From contig CP136069.1 of NCBI GenBank assembly GCA_032622095.1, forward strand, positions 122,812,126 to 122,876,125: a stretch of DNA of 64,000 nucleotides, in the 5' to 3' direction. This DNA is from Siphonodentalium dalli (taxonomy: Eukaryota > Mollusca > Scaphopoda > Gadilida > Siphonodentaliidae). Position 1 is the stretch's first letter. Each line of letters begins with the position of its first letter. Positions 47,513-57,382 of the stretch are shown in pieces. The notes under the pieces were generated by a model. That model was not told the DNA's origin. It made no database searches and saw only the letters and a program-made list of their open reading frames with translations. The translations under genes were made by a program, and so were the position numbers.

Positions 47513-47607
47513 CTGGTGAAAACAAGGCACAGTAAAGTGGCACCGAGAATCATAAGCTGTTGTCCTAGCGCCGATTGAGACTTCTGCATCACTCGGTGAA
47601 GGTCATT
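47513..47607 (-). CDS. KCNT (slo-2): Slo2 exon 3: S4-S5 linker and S5
   Basis: 95 bases, phase 0 in and phase 2 out. It reads NDLHRVMQKSQSALGQQL, then the hydrophobic S5 stretch MILGATLLCLVFT. It corresponds to KCNT1 NDFHRAILRTQSAM followed by S5. Acceptor ATTTCCAG, donor GTGAGC. The final AG joins the C that opens exon 4 to make serine. Confidence 0.94.
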
Positions 47608-50084
47608 CTGGAAATAAGTAAATGCTTAAATAAGCATGGACATGGGAAATTTGGTTACCGTCATGTGCATGGCACGGTTTGTTTTGGAACATTAGATACG
47701 TTGATTGGTCAAGTTGGAACGCGACCACCATGTTACCCATGTTCTTCATAAAGCTTTAGGTACCCAAGATCTGACCTATATATGATCTGCAGATATCGTA
47801 CTTCAAATAGGCACATGATTTCTCCCAAGTTGGATACGATTTCGGTAATATAAGATATTCAAAATTCGTAGCACTTAAACACTTTGTGAAATATAATTCA
47901 TTTATTCGGCAGATAGTCGTGCAAAGGGTTAATATGTTATTTGATCGAGGCAGACGAAATATATAAGAATCAGACTCCCCATGCATGTATACACTGAATG
48001 AAGAAACAAACATCACGACTGGATCCTGTGTGGAAGACCCGGCCCAAACTGAGAACCAATTGTTCCTGGATAATGGGGGTGAAGTACAAAAAAAGATTAG
48101 TTCCAATTTGGTTATTGACGAAAAACCAAATAGAACCCAATGAGGAACAAAATGGTTCTTGGTGGGAAGGTGGGGAACCAAATTCCCTTTCTGAAGAATC
48201 ATACGGTTCCGCCCGGTGGAACAAATTGAAGAACCAAATTTGGTTGTTCATTCCGAAAAGTAAAGATGCAGCAATAACACACGAAGAAACAAAATTAGCA
48301 TATGAAGAACCAAACTTATTCGTCATGAGTTCTTCATTCGACTACCAGTCGGAACCAAAATAAAGAACCAACTGCATGGTTTACGGCTCGAAGAACCAGT
48401 TGGTTCTTTATTTTGATTCCGACTGGTAGACAAATGAAGAGCCCACGAAGAATCATTTAGTTATACACTGTTTCCTTGGAGTGCATCTCTGCATGTTGGA
48501 CGGTATATAGAGATCATGGGTACAATCCTTGTTATTCGCATCAACGTTTCGAGAAATCTGGGTAACCTAATCAGGGGCGTACTATAGGGTCTCTGTTGGG
48601 AGTGTACACCTTTAAATTTCCAAGTGCACCTCCTCTCTGAACCAAACCAAAATCCTATGTTCCCAAAATACCGTTTGCACCCCCGCCACCGTTGGGCTGC
48701 AACTTTCCAATTAAACTAATACCTGATACTGTCCAACTGGTGTACAATTTCAATCAGACGCCCCTTAAGTGTAACATGACACGACATCTAACAAGTTTCC
48801 CTGCATATATGAATAAGAACTCAACTAATATTTGCCAAAGCGTAATTGTGTCTGATTAGTTATTTTTAAAATGGATTTTGGATACCACCGACATCACTGC
48901 ATACATCAGGCTACATATAATAGTTCAGGCATGTTGATCTACAGACTACCAACATGCATGTCAAATGCAATGCTTTTGACAAGTTTTGTCATGTCTGCAA
49001 ATGCCTGGACCATTCATCGCGATCGACCTTGCGCAGCGTGGCAGGTTCCTCCGAATTGTCCGTCATTTTGACTCTGATCTCACATGATCACGTGTCAGAC
49101 CTCTCGACATCTCCAAGGAGACGAGTAGAATCTCGCCATGAAATCAAACACTGCTTTATACGGTGGCGGGGTAATGACACGAGCTATACTCGTCCTTGAC
49201 CTCAATAAATGGTATACTCGTAGGGCGCGCATCTATAAAATCAAATCGACTCCATTCCACCCGCATGTGCAATTTGACTTATATATCAAGATGTTCCACC
49301 CACTATGGTGTTCTAGAAACCACCCGAAAAAGACCCGTTAATTAGTTGAATATAACGTGACTGCAAATTCTGAGGTGAAGGTCGAGTATAGCTCTTGCGA
49401 CATTACTCCTCCGCCGCTTTATACCCACGATTTGTCTGCGATTTTGACGTGATCGTGCGCTATGTACTACTACTACGCACGTAGCAATCGTGGCTAATCG
49501 TTGTCGTGTGAGATTGCACTAAGGTTGAACAATTTCCAACTGATGGTCATTTCAGACCAAACTGTTGACCAAAAGTAGAATAACATGCTACTTTTAGTCT
49601 AAAAACAACTAACCCCACTAATTAATGGTTGCAAAGTTAAACAATGAGAACAATTTCAACCCATGCACATGTGTTGTAAAACATTCCAACTACTGTAACA
49701 TTTGTGTCAGGCATGAAATTTCCAACTGTTCAAAATTATGACCAGTTAATCCGATATGATCAGTATCGACGGGCGGAGGGTTTACTAGTAATCATTATGA
49801 TGGTGAATACATAGCTAATTCTCAATGTTTTTACGTGCCCTTCTGATGAAACAACCATTATAAATCCTATATATTAATCTCAAAAGTCGCACAAATTGCG
49901 ATTGTTGAAATATATATGACTCAAATTCAAAAAGAAGTTGGCAAAATATCTGTTCATTTTGGCAAAAATATTTGGCATAAGTAAATTTCTGTCCAGCGCG
50001 GACCCTGGCAGACCATTCCAATGTATACGTGTGTAACTGCATGGTCGGAGAATCCATTGAGTAAAGGAATGGTTAAATACTTAC
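47608..50084. other. Intron 2
   Basis: Contains a GAACCAAAT-rich zone (48050-48330), a 44-bp-stem hairpin (48331-48440) and fragments of the TTGGAAAT family (48570-48880, 49530-49760). No gene recognised. Confidence 0.6.
48331..48440. repeat. Hairpin with 44-bp arms
   Basis: Left arm 48331-48374 (TCTTCATTCGACTACCAGTC ...) and right arm 48397-48440 pair with four mismatches around a 22-base loop. The arms contain AAAGAACCAACTG, the word that recurs in degenerate form through 48050-48330. Confidence 0.9.
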
Positions 50085-50168
50085 GAACATGGCCTGTAAT
50101 GCACTTTTAGCTTGCCAACAGTTGAAAAATACTGGGATGAAAAGGCCTCGCAGTCTATCGCTGAATAT
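50085..50168 (-). CDS. KCNT (slo-2): Slo2 exon 2: S4 segment
   Basis: 84 bases, 28 codons, phase 0 at both ends. The peptide includes LRGLFIPVFFNCWQAKSAL, aligning with KCNT1 LRNLFIPVFLNCWLAKHAL. As in other Slo2 channels the S4 lacks the regular arginine ladder of classical voltage sensors. Acceptor TTTTACAG, donor GTAAGT. Confidence 0.95.
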
Positions 50169-50489
50169 CTGTAAAATATCGAAACAGACCCGTTATTAGT
50201 TCGTGTTTCTCTTCGTTGTCAAACAAGACATTTTGGGAGGTTTATAGTTATTTTTGCCCGAGGCGGTGATTTGTCCGGAACGTTTTATCCAGTAGTCAAC
50301 CAATAGGTTCTATTTCCAAACGAAATACGTGAAACATAACACAGCGCTTTAGTTAGTTGTCAATGAGATGCGAAAGGTGACTTACTAAGACAGCATCAGA
50401 TAAGGCCACTATATTCGTTCGTAGCGTTCACATCCGGCGTTGTAGCTATAGTTTACCAACAAACTATAGTTGAATTGGTCAGAGTCGCA

Positions 50490-50665
50490 TGTTCTCGTGC
50501 CAAAATACACCCAGACTATCTCAAACGTGCCAAAAGACACCCAGGGTATCTCAAACGTGCAAAAAGACACCAGTGTATCTCAAACGTGCAAATAGACACC
50601 CAGGGTATCTCATATGTGCAAAAAGACACCCAGGGTATCTCAAATGTGCACAAAGACATCCATGA
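50490..50665. repeat. 30-bp minisatellite
   Basis: Six tandem units of about 28-30 bases, GACACCCAGGGTATCTCAAA plus CGTGCAAAAA, with small indels. Confidence 0.9.
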
Positions 50666-50689
50666 TGTCAAGGTATCGTTCGTCTGGGA

Positions 50690-51370
50690 CAGTTAAACTC
50701 AACGTGGGTGGAATACTCATTCAAATTCCCTCAAAATTTCACTCAAAAATCACACACCCTGACGAACCGGGGGGGGGGGGGGGTGTGGAAAAAAGTTTAT
50801 TCCGGGCACGTATGCCGGGGTGGGTGGTCGATAGGACCAACAAACAATTTTTTCCGCAACTAAAAAATATTTTTCCTGCAAGTCTTTTTGGCAGTTTTTG
50901 CAATGAGTTTGGATTAAAACACATCTATATGTCAATATTAACATAAATGACAAATTTCATGATGATCAGACAAACAGTATAGCCTGTAGCCCATGCTAAT
51001 GGATTGAATTTTGAAATGCAAGATGGCTGCTGGCAGCCATGTTTGTTTTGACCGAATGACCCCAAAAATGACTCGTTCCTATTTACATGTAAATGTTAAC
51101 ATCCATGGCTAATAGTATGCACATAAATTCATATACAGCTGTTTACAGTGAATTCCCCCCCGCATATCTCTGTTTTAGTGTTAAAAGGGGGTGGGTGTCC
51201 AAAAATGGTCGGAAAAAACTGCCGAAAACGGACAAAAAATTGGACGCGGGGGTGAGTGGGTCCCAACAAGGGTCGAAAGTCAAAAATCAGCATACGTGCC
51301 TGCAAATTTTTTCCGACTCCCCCCTGGACGAACAGCAAAGTTTTGTGTTTCTTGACGGGCGAAATTAGAC
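50690..51370. mobile_element. Possible inverted-repeat element
   Basis: 50745-50840 (G homopolymer, GGAAAAAAGTTTATTCCGGG, CACGTATGCCGG, GGTGGGTGG) appears roughly inverted to 51240-51345 (GTGAGTGGGTCCC, GCATACGTGCCTGCAAATTTTT, TCCGACTCCCCCC). The centre has AAGATGGCTGCTGGCAGCCA. The arms are diverged. Confidence 0.4.
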
Positions 51371-52664
51371 ATTTTCAATATAAACATGTCTATTAGCCAT
51401 GCTTAAATCCCGTGATTAGAACTTTAAATTGTTGTGGAACAAAATTGGCAGCACACAATTTCATTCTTATAAATAAATTATATGCAGCGATTCACATTGG
51501 ACGAATTATTTCCGTTTGTTTGTCGGCGAAAATTCGTCCCTGGTTTATGAAGTATAAATGTTTACATGTTTGCCCAGTTCAGACTTTGCGTTTTCTGAAA
51601 TTCTACGATCGGTGTGGCTGAAATGGTCGTTAAAGTGATGTGAAACACTCCGGTAGCGGATTAAGTAGAAATGCAGAATAATCTTCCTCAAAGTAGTTAT
51701 TTTTTACTAATATTATATAGTCAAATTGACAACACAGACGGTCACTATTATATATTAAAATTAAATGCATGCGACTCGCGATGGCGAAATCGTTTGCGTT
51801 ATTTTATCGCCGATAGTTGCTTCCCGAAACGAGAAGTAAATATTCACAATTGATAAGGTCGATTTGTTTTAGACTTTCGGCGATGTTAGTAGAATGCTAC
51901 ATTACGCAAGTTGGCATCGCGTCTGATTACTAACTTATCAGTATCACGTACCCATATACATTGAAGTGCATTCTATTTCTTTAATATTATAGTTGAATAC
52001 TATACAGTATTTTACTGGACAAAGTGTCTAGCTAGTATGAATCATTGCAATAAACACATAATATGTCTTTAAGCATGTAATAATGTACAGTCATTGTGGG
52101 AAATAAGTGTATAATCGCACAGCAATATTTTGCAACAGAATCAACAAGATAATTTAGATTTTCTGTGTATGGCAAAATTATTGCTCTGATCACCAGAAGT
52201 TCTCGAATATCGCTAAATATGCTAACGGTGAGTGAAGTTAAAGTTAGTTATCTAAACATGTCTTGCATTGATAAATATGTGACATTCATTATTAAATCGT
52301 AGCTGTTATATGTTCATACACAGATCGTGTTTAAGTTGCATGAGATATGTCGCCCACTGTTTAGAACGTTCAGCGATTTAAGTTCCATTGTATATGTGGT
52401 CATGAATAGTTACTTGACTCGAGTCCCAGTCATTCGTTATATAGCTAATCAGTTAATCAATACGTTAAAGAAGCATCGCCATCATTAAGATGGACATATT
52501 GGAATACACAGTGTGTTCCTCTGCTTGTCCTCATATTATATTATAACATTATATTATAACATTCCAAAAAACAATGAATAGATCATTCCCATGTGTCAAT
52601 TAAGAATAAATGAGAGAAATTCTCCCAGAATCTATTAAGGTTTTAAATAGCTAACTGCACTCAC

Positions 52665-52739
52665 CGTGACAATAAACGGCACCGTATTTATCAGCTCCAG
52701 GATGAACTCTAGACAGAGAATCTGTTGGAGAATGTTCCC
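52665..52739 (-). CDS. KCNT (slo-2): Slo2 exon 1 of window: S3 segment
   Basis: 75 bases, 25 codons, phase 0 at both ends. It begins GNILQQIL and ends with NTVPFIVT, matching the S3 membrane segment of KCNT1 (GNIWEQI ... NTLPFIIT). The acceptor is TTTACAG and the donor GTGAGT. A CCTAAC branch-point-like word lies 23-28 bases upstream of the acceptor, at the very edge of a minisatellite. The upstream exon with S1-S2 was not found up to 64000. Confidence 0.93.
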
Positions 52740-52756
52740 CTGTAAATTAAATCGTG

Positions 52757-53860
52757 TTGAAGTTAGGCGTCGTTCTATCATATATATGGTGGTATTTAGG
52801 CGTCGTTCTATCATATAGATGGTGGTATTTAGGCGTCGTTCTATCATATATATGGTGGTATTTAGGCGTCGTTCTATCATATAGATGGTGGTATTTAGGC
52901 GTCGTTCTATCATATAGATGGTGGTATTTAGGCGTCGTTCTATCATATAGATGGTGGTATTTAGGCGTCGTTCTATCATATAGATGGTGGTATTTAGGCG
53001 TCGTTCTATCATATATATGGTGGTATTTAGGCGTCGTTCTATCATATTTATGGTGGTATTTAGGCGTCGTTCTATCATATTTATGGTGGTATTTAGGCGT
53101 CGTTCTATCATATAGATGGTGGTATTTAGGCGTCGTTCTATCATATATATGGTGGTATTTAGGCGTCGTTCTATCATATAGATGGTGGTATTTAGGCGTC
53201 GTTCTATCATATAGATGGTGGTATTTAGGCGTCGTTCTATCATATATATGGTGGTATTTAGGCGTCGTTCTATCATATAGATGGTGGTATTTAGGCGTCG
53301 TTCTATCATATAGATGGTGGTATTTAGGCGTCGTTCTATCATATAGATGGTGGTATTTAGGCGTCGTTCTATCATATAGATGGTGGTATTTAGGCGTCGT
53401 TCTATCATATATATGGTGGTATTTAGGCGTCGTTCTATCATATTTATGGTGGTATTTAGGCGTCGTTCTATCATATTTATGGTGGTATTTAGGCGTCGTT
53501 CTATCATATAGATGGTGGTATTTATGCGTCGTTCTATCATATAGATGGTGGTATTTAGGCGTCGTTCGACTGTATCATATAGATGACGGTATTTAGCAGG
53601 TTCGACTGTATCATATATATAGATGACGGTATTTAGCAGGTTCGACTGTATCATATAGATGGTGGTATTTAGCAGGTTCGACTATATCATACAGATGGTG
53701 GTATTTAGCAGGTTCGACTGTATTATACAGATGGTGGTATTTAGCAGGTTCGACTGTATTATATAGATGGTGGTATTTAGCAGGTTCGACTGTATTATAT
53801 AGATGGCGGTATTTAGCAGGTTCGACTATATCATATATATGGTGGTATTTAGCAGGTTTG
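52757..53860. repeat. 33-bp minisatellite with 12-unit higher-order repeat, passing into 36-bp variant
   Basis: About 24 units of 33 bases (GGCGTCGTTCTATCATATA then GATGGTGGTATTTA), then about eight units of 36 bases with TAGCAGGTTCGACTGTATC replacing the first part. Units carry TATATGG, TAGATGG or TTTATGG variants (call them I, R, L). The order I-R-R-R-R-I-L-L-R-I-R-R repeats, giving a 396-bp higher-order unit. No unit has a stop in either of two opposing frames, which yields artefactual frames of 280 and 339 codons. Confidence 0.95.
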
Positions 53861-54129
53861 AACACGACTACGTACGCCAAACCTCGCATGTCACGCATGC
53901 ATGGACAATATGTATCATTTGACTGAATCATAAAATGTGGTATTTTGGCAGGTTAGGATAAGACTATGCCAAACTTCGCAAGTCACACATGGAGAGCACT
54001 TAGCAGTGGGTGTGTCAACATTGCAAACTGACCTACAGCAACATGTTCTCTGTGAATGTCATTAATTTATTCATTCACCCAACAATACTGGGTGAATAAT
54101 ATATTCACTAGCTTTACTGTCATCCATTC

Positions 54130-54530
54130 ACTTAATATTTCCAGCAAATTATTTATTCACAATCCCTGCACCCATCGCTCAATATATCATTTCATCAATT
54201 CATACAGCCGCCAATCCAACCACCCATCACCACACCATCTGTCCAATCATTCGTCGGTTATCCTTCCGGTGATATATCCATCAAGCCATCAATTCATCCA
54301 CACATCAATAAATCCAGTCTTCAGCGCATCCGTGCGTCCAACCACACATCCGCTCAACCAACAAACCACAAATTCCACTCACCCACTCACTCACAGATCA
54401 GTCCAACTTTGCATCCACAAAACAATCCACCAACTCATCCATTCGTCATTCCAGCTATATGCATAACTTAACCCGCACAGCCAAGCAGTCGCGTATCCAG
54501 TCACCAACCAATCCATACAACTATAAACGA
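54130..54530. repeat. CATCCA-rich low-complexity stretch
   Basis: Degenerate CAATCCA/CATCCAT words on the plus strand with few G. The 136-codon frame at 54056-54466 is a by-product (Ser/His/Pro-rich, no domain). Confidence 0.7.
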
Positions 54531-55863
54531 CCAATCAATCAACCCATGTATCGGCACATGAACCACAGCCATCAACCAACTCTGGTTTACACCCCTGGTG
54601 AAGCGGTGAGCACTGCTAATTTGATATGATGTTGGTAGCTTCATGCTGATACAGCTAAATGATGCATAGCTGGGGAATATAGTGATGCTGTTAATAAAAG
54701 GTAAGTAATTTTTTCTCAAATTGTCATCTTCGTGGTCTTTGAGTAATCCGAGCGATTCGACAAAAAGTCAGTATCTGCACTAGAGGCCCACTTAATTTTT
54801 GAGTCCCCGATTATTTCTATACTGTGTCAGTGTTGTTGACTATTGTTGGCATGAAATAATACTAAAAAGTATATGTATATTCCATCAGGATGCAGAACAG
54901 CTGTAGCGTATATAGGAGTGTCCACCAAGTGATAGAGATGCTCAGATTCACCCAAAGACATCTCCCTTTATTTACCCAGAATGCATCAAAATATGTTGTA
55001 TATAAAGTGATCTGGTAATTCGAAAATTAAATGGGCCTTTAAACACCCTGGATGATATATATTCTTAAAAATAGTTTAGTAATGGTTGCGCTGGTTGTCG
55101 CAAAACGACCGGAAGAGCCATCTTGATTATGGTCAGTTTGTGGATCATGCTTCGAGTGTGTACTCTAGCCCGTCGTTAGAGATCATATTCCACTAGTATA
55201 CAAAACCTGGGATCTTGTCGATGTTCTGACCAGTTCTGACAGGGAACATTGAACACACAAGGCAGGGAATATATTTATTTGTTAATACGTGTTCCTCAAT
55301 AATTTACTTCACATTAGTGGTTGGTCCCAGATCGAGATTGCATGATTTGTGTTACTTTTGTGAGCCGATATCGCAATAAACGTATTATTTAACCGGGAGA
55401 AATTCCATAATTGTAAACGACGCAAAAGAAAAATCGCTCACAAAGTCATTTAAATCGTGCAATGTCGAATTGGGATTTAACCAACAGTGACGTTCGTTAT
55501 TAAGGACGAGGTAATAACTAATAGATATATTACCTGCACTGTTTTTTCAATGTTATACACTTCCTTGTCACAGCATCAAAAACGTTCCCAGGTTTTGTAC
55601 TGGTGGAATATGATCCATATACGGTGTAGCTAAAGTAGATATTCATGGCATGATCTTATTGCACCTATAGAAACGCAATCAAATATTTAAAAACAAATAT
55701 TTATACGTGAATGTGTTATGTAGATACGGGCTTGTCTTCAAATCAGTCGAATTAGTAAACGACCTTTAAAATGACAATTACAGATAAATAACGCAATTAA
55801 CAACATAATTTTGTCGCACCAACATCGTAACATAAAACCACTGGCCCCAACAGCATCATAACA

Positions 55864-56040
55864 TGATCACCCAAACACGGGTGACATAGAGAACAATGAA
55901 CAAGGTGCTAAAATGAACACCACCATAGCATGATCACCCAAACACGGGTGACATAGAGAACAATGAACAATGTGCTAACATGAACACCACCATAGCATGA
56001 TCACCCAAACACGGGTGATACAGAGAACTATGAGTACGAT
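55864..56040. repeat. Three tandem units of about 68 bp
   Basis: GATCACCCAAACACGGGTGA followed by AGAGAACAATGAACAA and GAACACCACCATAGCAT, at 55864, 55932 and 55999. Each unit contains a small hairpin, CACCC...GGGTG. Confidence 0.85.
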
Positions 56041-56864
56041 GCGAAGATTGAGGACGATTGTCCCAGACAGCGCTGTACCCAACGGACGAGTTCGCGCTGA
56101 CGTTTTCTGCAATTTCCTTTTCAATTACCAGAGATAAGGACAGTTTTGTGAGACACAAATCAATTTGTCGCAAATAACCTTGCTTTTCGTCTGATTAATT
56201 CTATGGTGTAAGACAGCCTGGTTGAGCCGAGACGTATTTAGTTAATATAATGGCAGGTGGAAAAAAATCGTCTCAATTGGATACTGTTTACATGGATATT
56301 AAATCAAACTACTATTACAATGCATTCACATTACCTTATAAAGGTACACAATTGAATCCGATGATCCCCGTATCATCAGATTCCAACAACAACAACATTT
56401 CTTTAAAAGACGCTTTGGTGGATTCGTCCCGTTTTGCAGACATCTATTGTTTTCGGTAGGTTGTGGTAGATGTGTGAATAATCGTCTTAATGACTACTTA
56501 GGCCGTTCCTAGTTGGTTTGATTGGATTCGGTTTTTGTATGTTTTACCCCTTTTGATTATGAGAAAGAAAGGAAGTTTGGGTTTCATTTATGACTGTTAT
56601 GCTATTAGTTATGGATAATATATAAATGCATCTCATGTACACTATGTATGTGGAGAATTTATGTAATAACACATGGTTGCAAGTATAGAAAATAGTTTGA
56701 TGAACAAACTTGGTATGGGGAACATCTGGAAAAACCAATCCATATATAGCATTAATCAGTTCAACTCTTACAGACACAACAAGACGAATATAACACAGCA
56801 GTGGCAGGGAAGTAATCTATGTCAAAAAAATTCACCTTTTACAGGATCGTGAAGCCTAATTCGG

Positions 56865-57165
56865 GCTTGAAAATCGCAACGTTAAGACCTTAGTTCGTTT
56901 TCGGACCAGAACTCACTACCTCCCAACTGAAAGAGGTTCTTGGACAAACACCGACTACTCAGAAAATGTACCCTATGCAACACCGAAATAGGTGACGAAT
57001 TTCACGTCATTCTGAAATGCAAGGATTTGCAATATTTTCGAGAAAGGTATACATAGCACCGTACTTTTATAAACACCCAAATGTACTCAAACTCAGACAA
57101 CTTTTCAATTCGGGAAAGGGGAAACGAATGCGAAATTTGTCTATTTTCATACGTAGAGTTGGGCC
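56865..57165 (+). pseudogene. LINE fragment, carboxyl tail of reverse transcriptase protein
   Basis: Plus-strand frames read KTLVRFRTRTHYLPTERGSW, then CTLCNTEIGDEFHVILKC, then IAPYFYKHPNVLKLRQLFNS. This is the conserved tail (CxxC...H...C finger, then YxxPN and LFNS) of a large invertebrate LINE group. Two frameshifts lie inside (near 56945 and 57045), so it is dead. It differs from the tail at 38786-39040, indicating a second LINE family. Confidence 0.85.
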
Positions 57166-57344
57166 ATTATTCGGACACTCCCGGTGCTTGTTCCTCAATC
57201 CTATACCCGCTGTCATCAACACAATAACTCTCCTGGTCCTTATTAATCATAATCATGGGTTATTACATGACAACAATTATTGCAACAATTATCCATCGGC
57301 ATTACTTTCAAACTGCCAATATATTACATCTATGTTGTACATGT

Positions 57345-57354
<10 letters not shown>

Positions 57355-57381
<27 letters not shown>

Positions 57382-57382
57382 G
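57355..57382. repeat. (TA)n microsatellite
   Basis: About 12 TA units at the boundary between the LINE tail region and the satellite block. Confidence 0.9.

Larger units (their letters stand above)
50169..52664. other. Intron 1 of window
   Basis: Contains a 30-bp tandem array (50490-50665), an inverted-repeat candidate with G homopolymer (50690-51370) and AT-rich sequence without identified features from 51400 to 52664. Confidence 0.6.
1547..52739 (-). other. KCNT (slo-2): Slo2/KCNT-type sodium-activated K+ channel gene, partial (14 internal exons)
   Basis: Gene span on the minus strand. Exons, 5' to 3': 52739-52665, 50168-50085, 47607-47513, 45997-45814, 34637-34473, 32374-32238, 23313-23250, 22764-22656, 19661-19553, 17132-16983, 6744-6512, 4386-4143, 3336-3231, 1719-1547. 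They total 1928 bases (642 codons plus 2 bases) in one open frame with consistent junction phases. The product is a plasma-membrane K+ channel subunit expected to form tetramers: S3, S4, S5, pore with TVGYGD filter, S6, complete RCK1, acidic linker and the start of RCK2. The pore and RCK1 resemble vertebrate KCNT1/KCNT2 far more than Slo1: S6 runs into [16 protein letters not shown], and the HVVCEDE, NPGPRHIM and ITKEENSAF blocks are all present. Slo2 channels open with cytoplasmic Na+ (Cl- in some invertebrate forms). S1-S2 and the amino end, and most of RCK2 and the carboxyl end, are outside the window. No promoter, start codon or stop codon is visible. Confidence 0.96.
52740..57382. other. 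Upstream intron, first part
   Basis: Contains the 33/36-bp minisatellite (52757-53860), a CATCCATC-rich low-complexity stretch (54130-54530), a triple ~68-bp repeat (55864-56040), a MITE piece (56340-56415) and a LINE tail (56865-57165). No S1 or S2 exon was found on the minus strand. Confidence 0.6.

Noticed and set aside
52635-53654. 339-codon minus frame and 280-codon plus frame over the same interval
   Set aside because: Both come from the 33-bp minisatellite whose unit lacks stops; peptides are pure repeats. Only the last 25 codons of the minus frame overlap a real exon.
54056-54466. 136-codon plus frame rich in His, Ser, Pro
   Set aside because: Low-complexity CATCCA tract; no start context, domain or splice structure.
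55934-56173. 79-codon minus frame as the missing S1/S2 exon
   Set aside because: No hydrophobic segment or Slo2 block; the frame overlaps a 68-bp tandem repeat.
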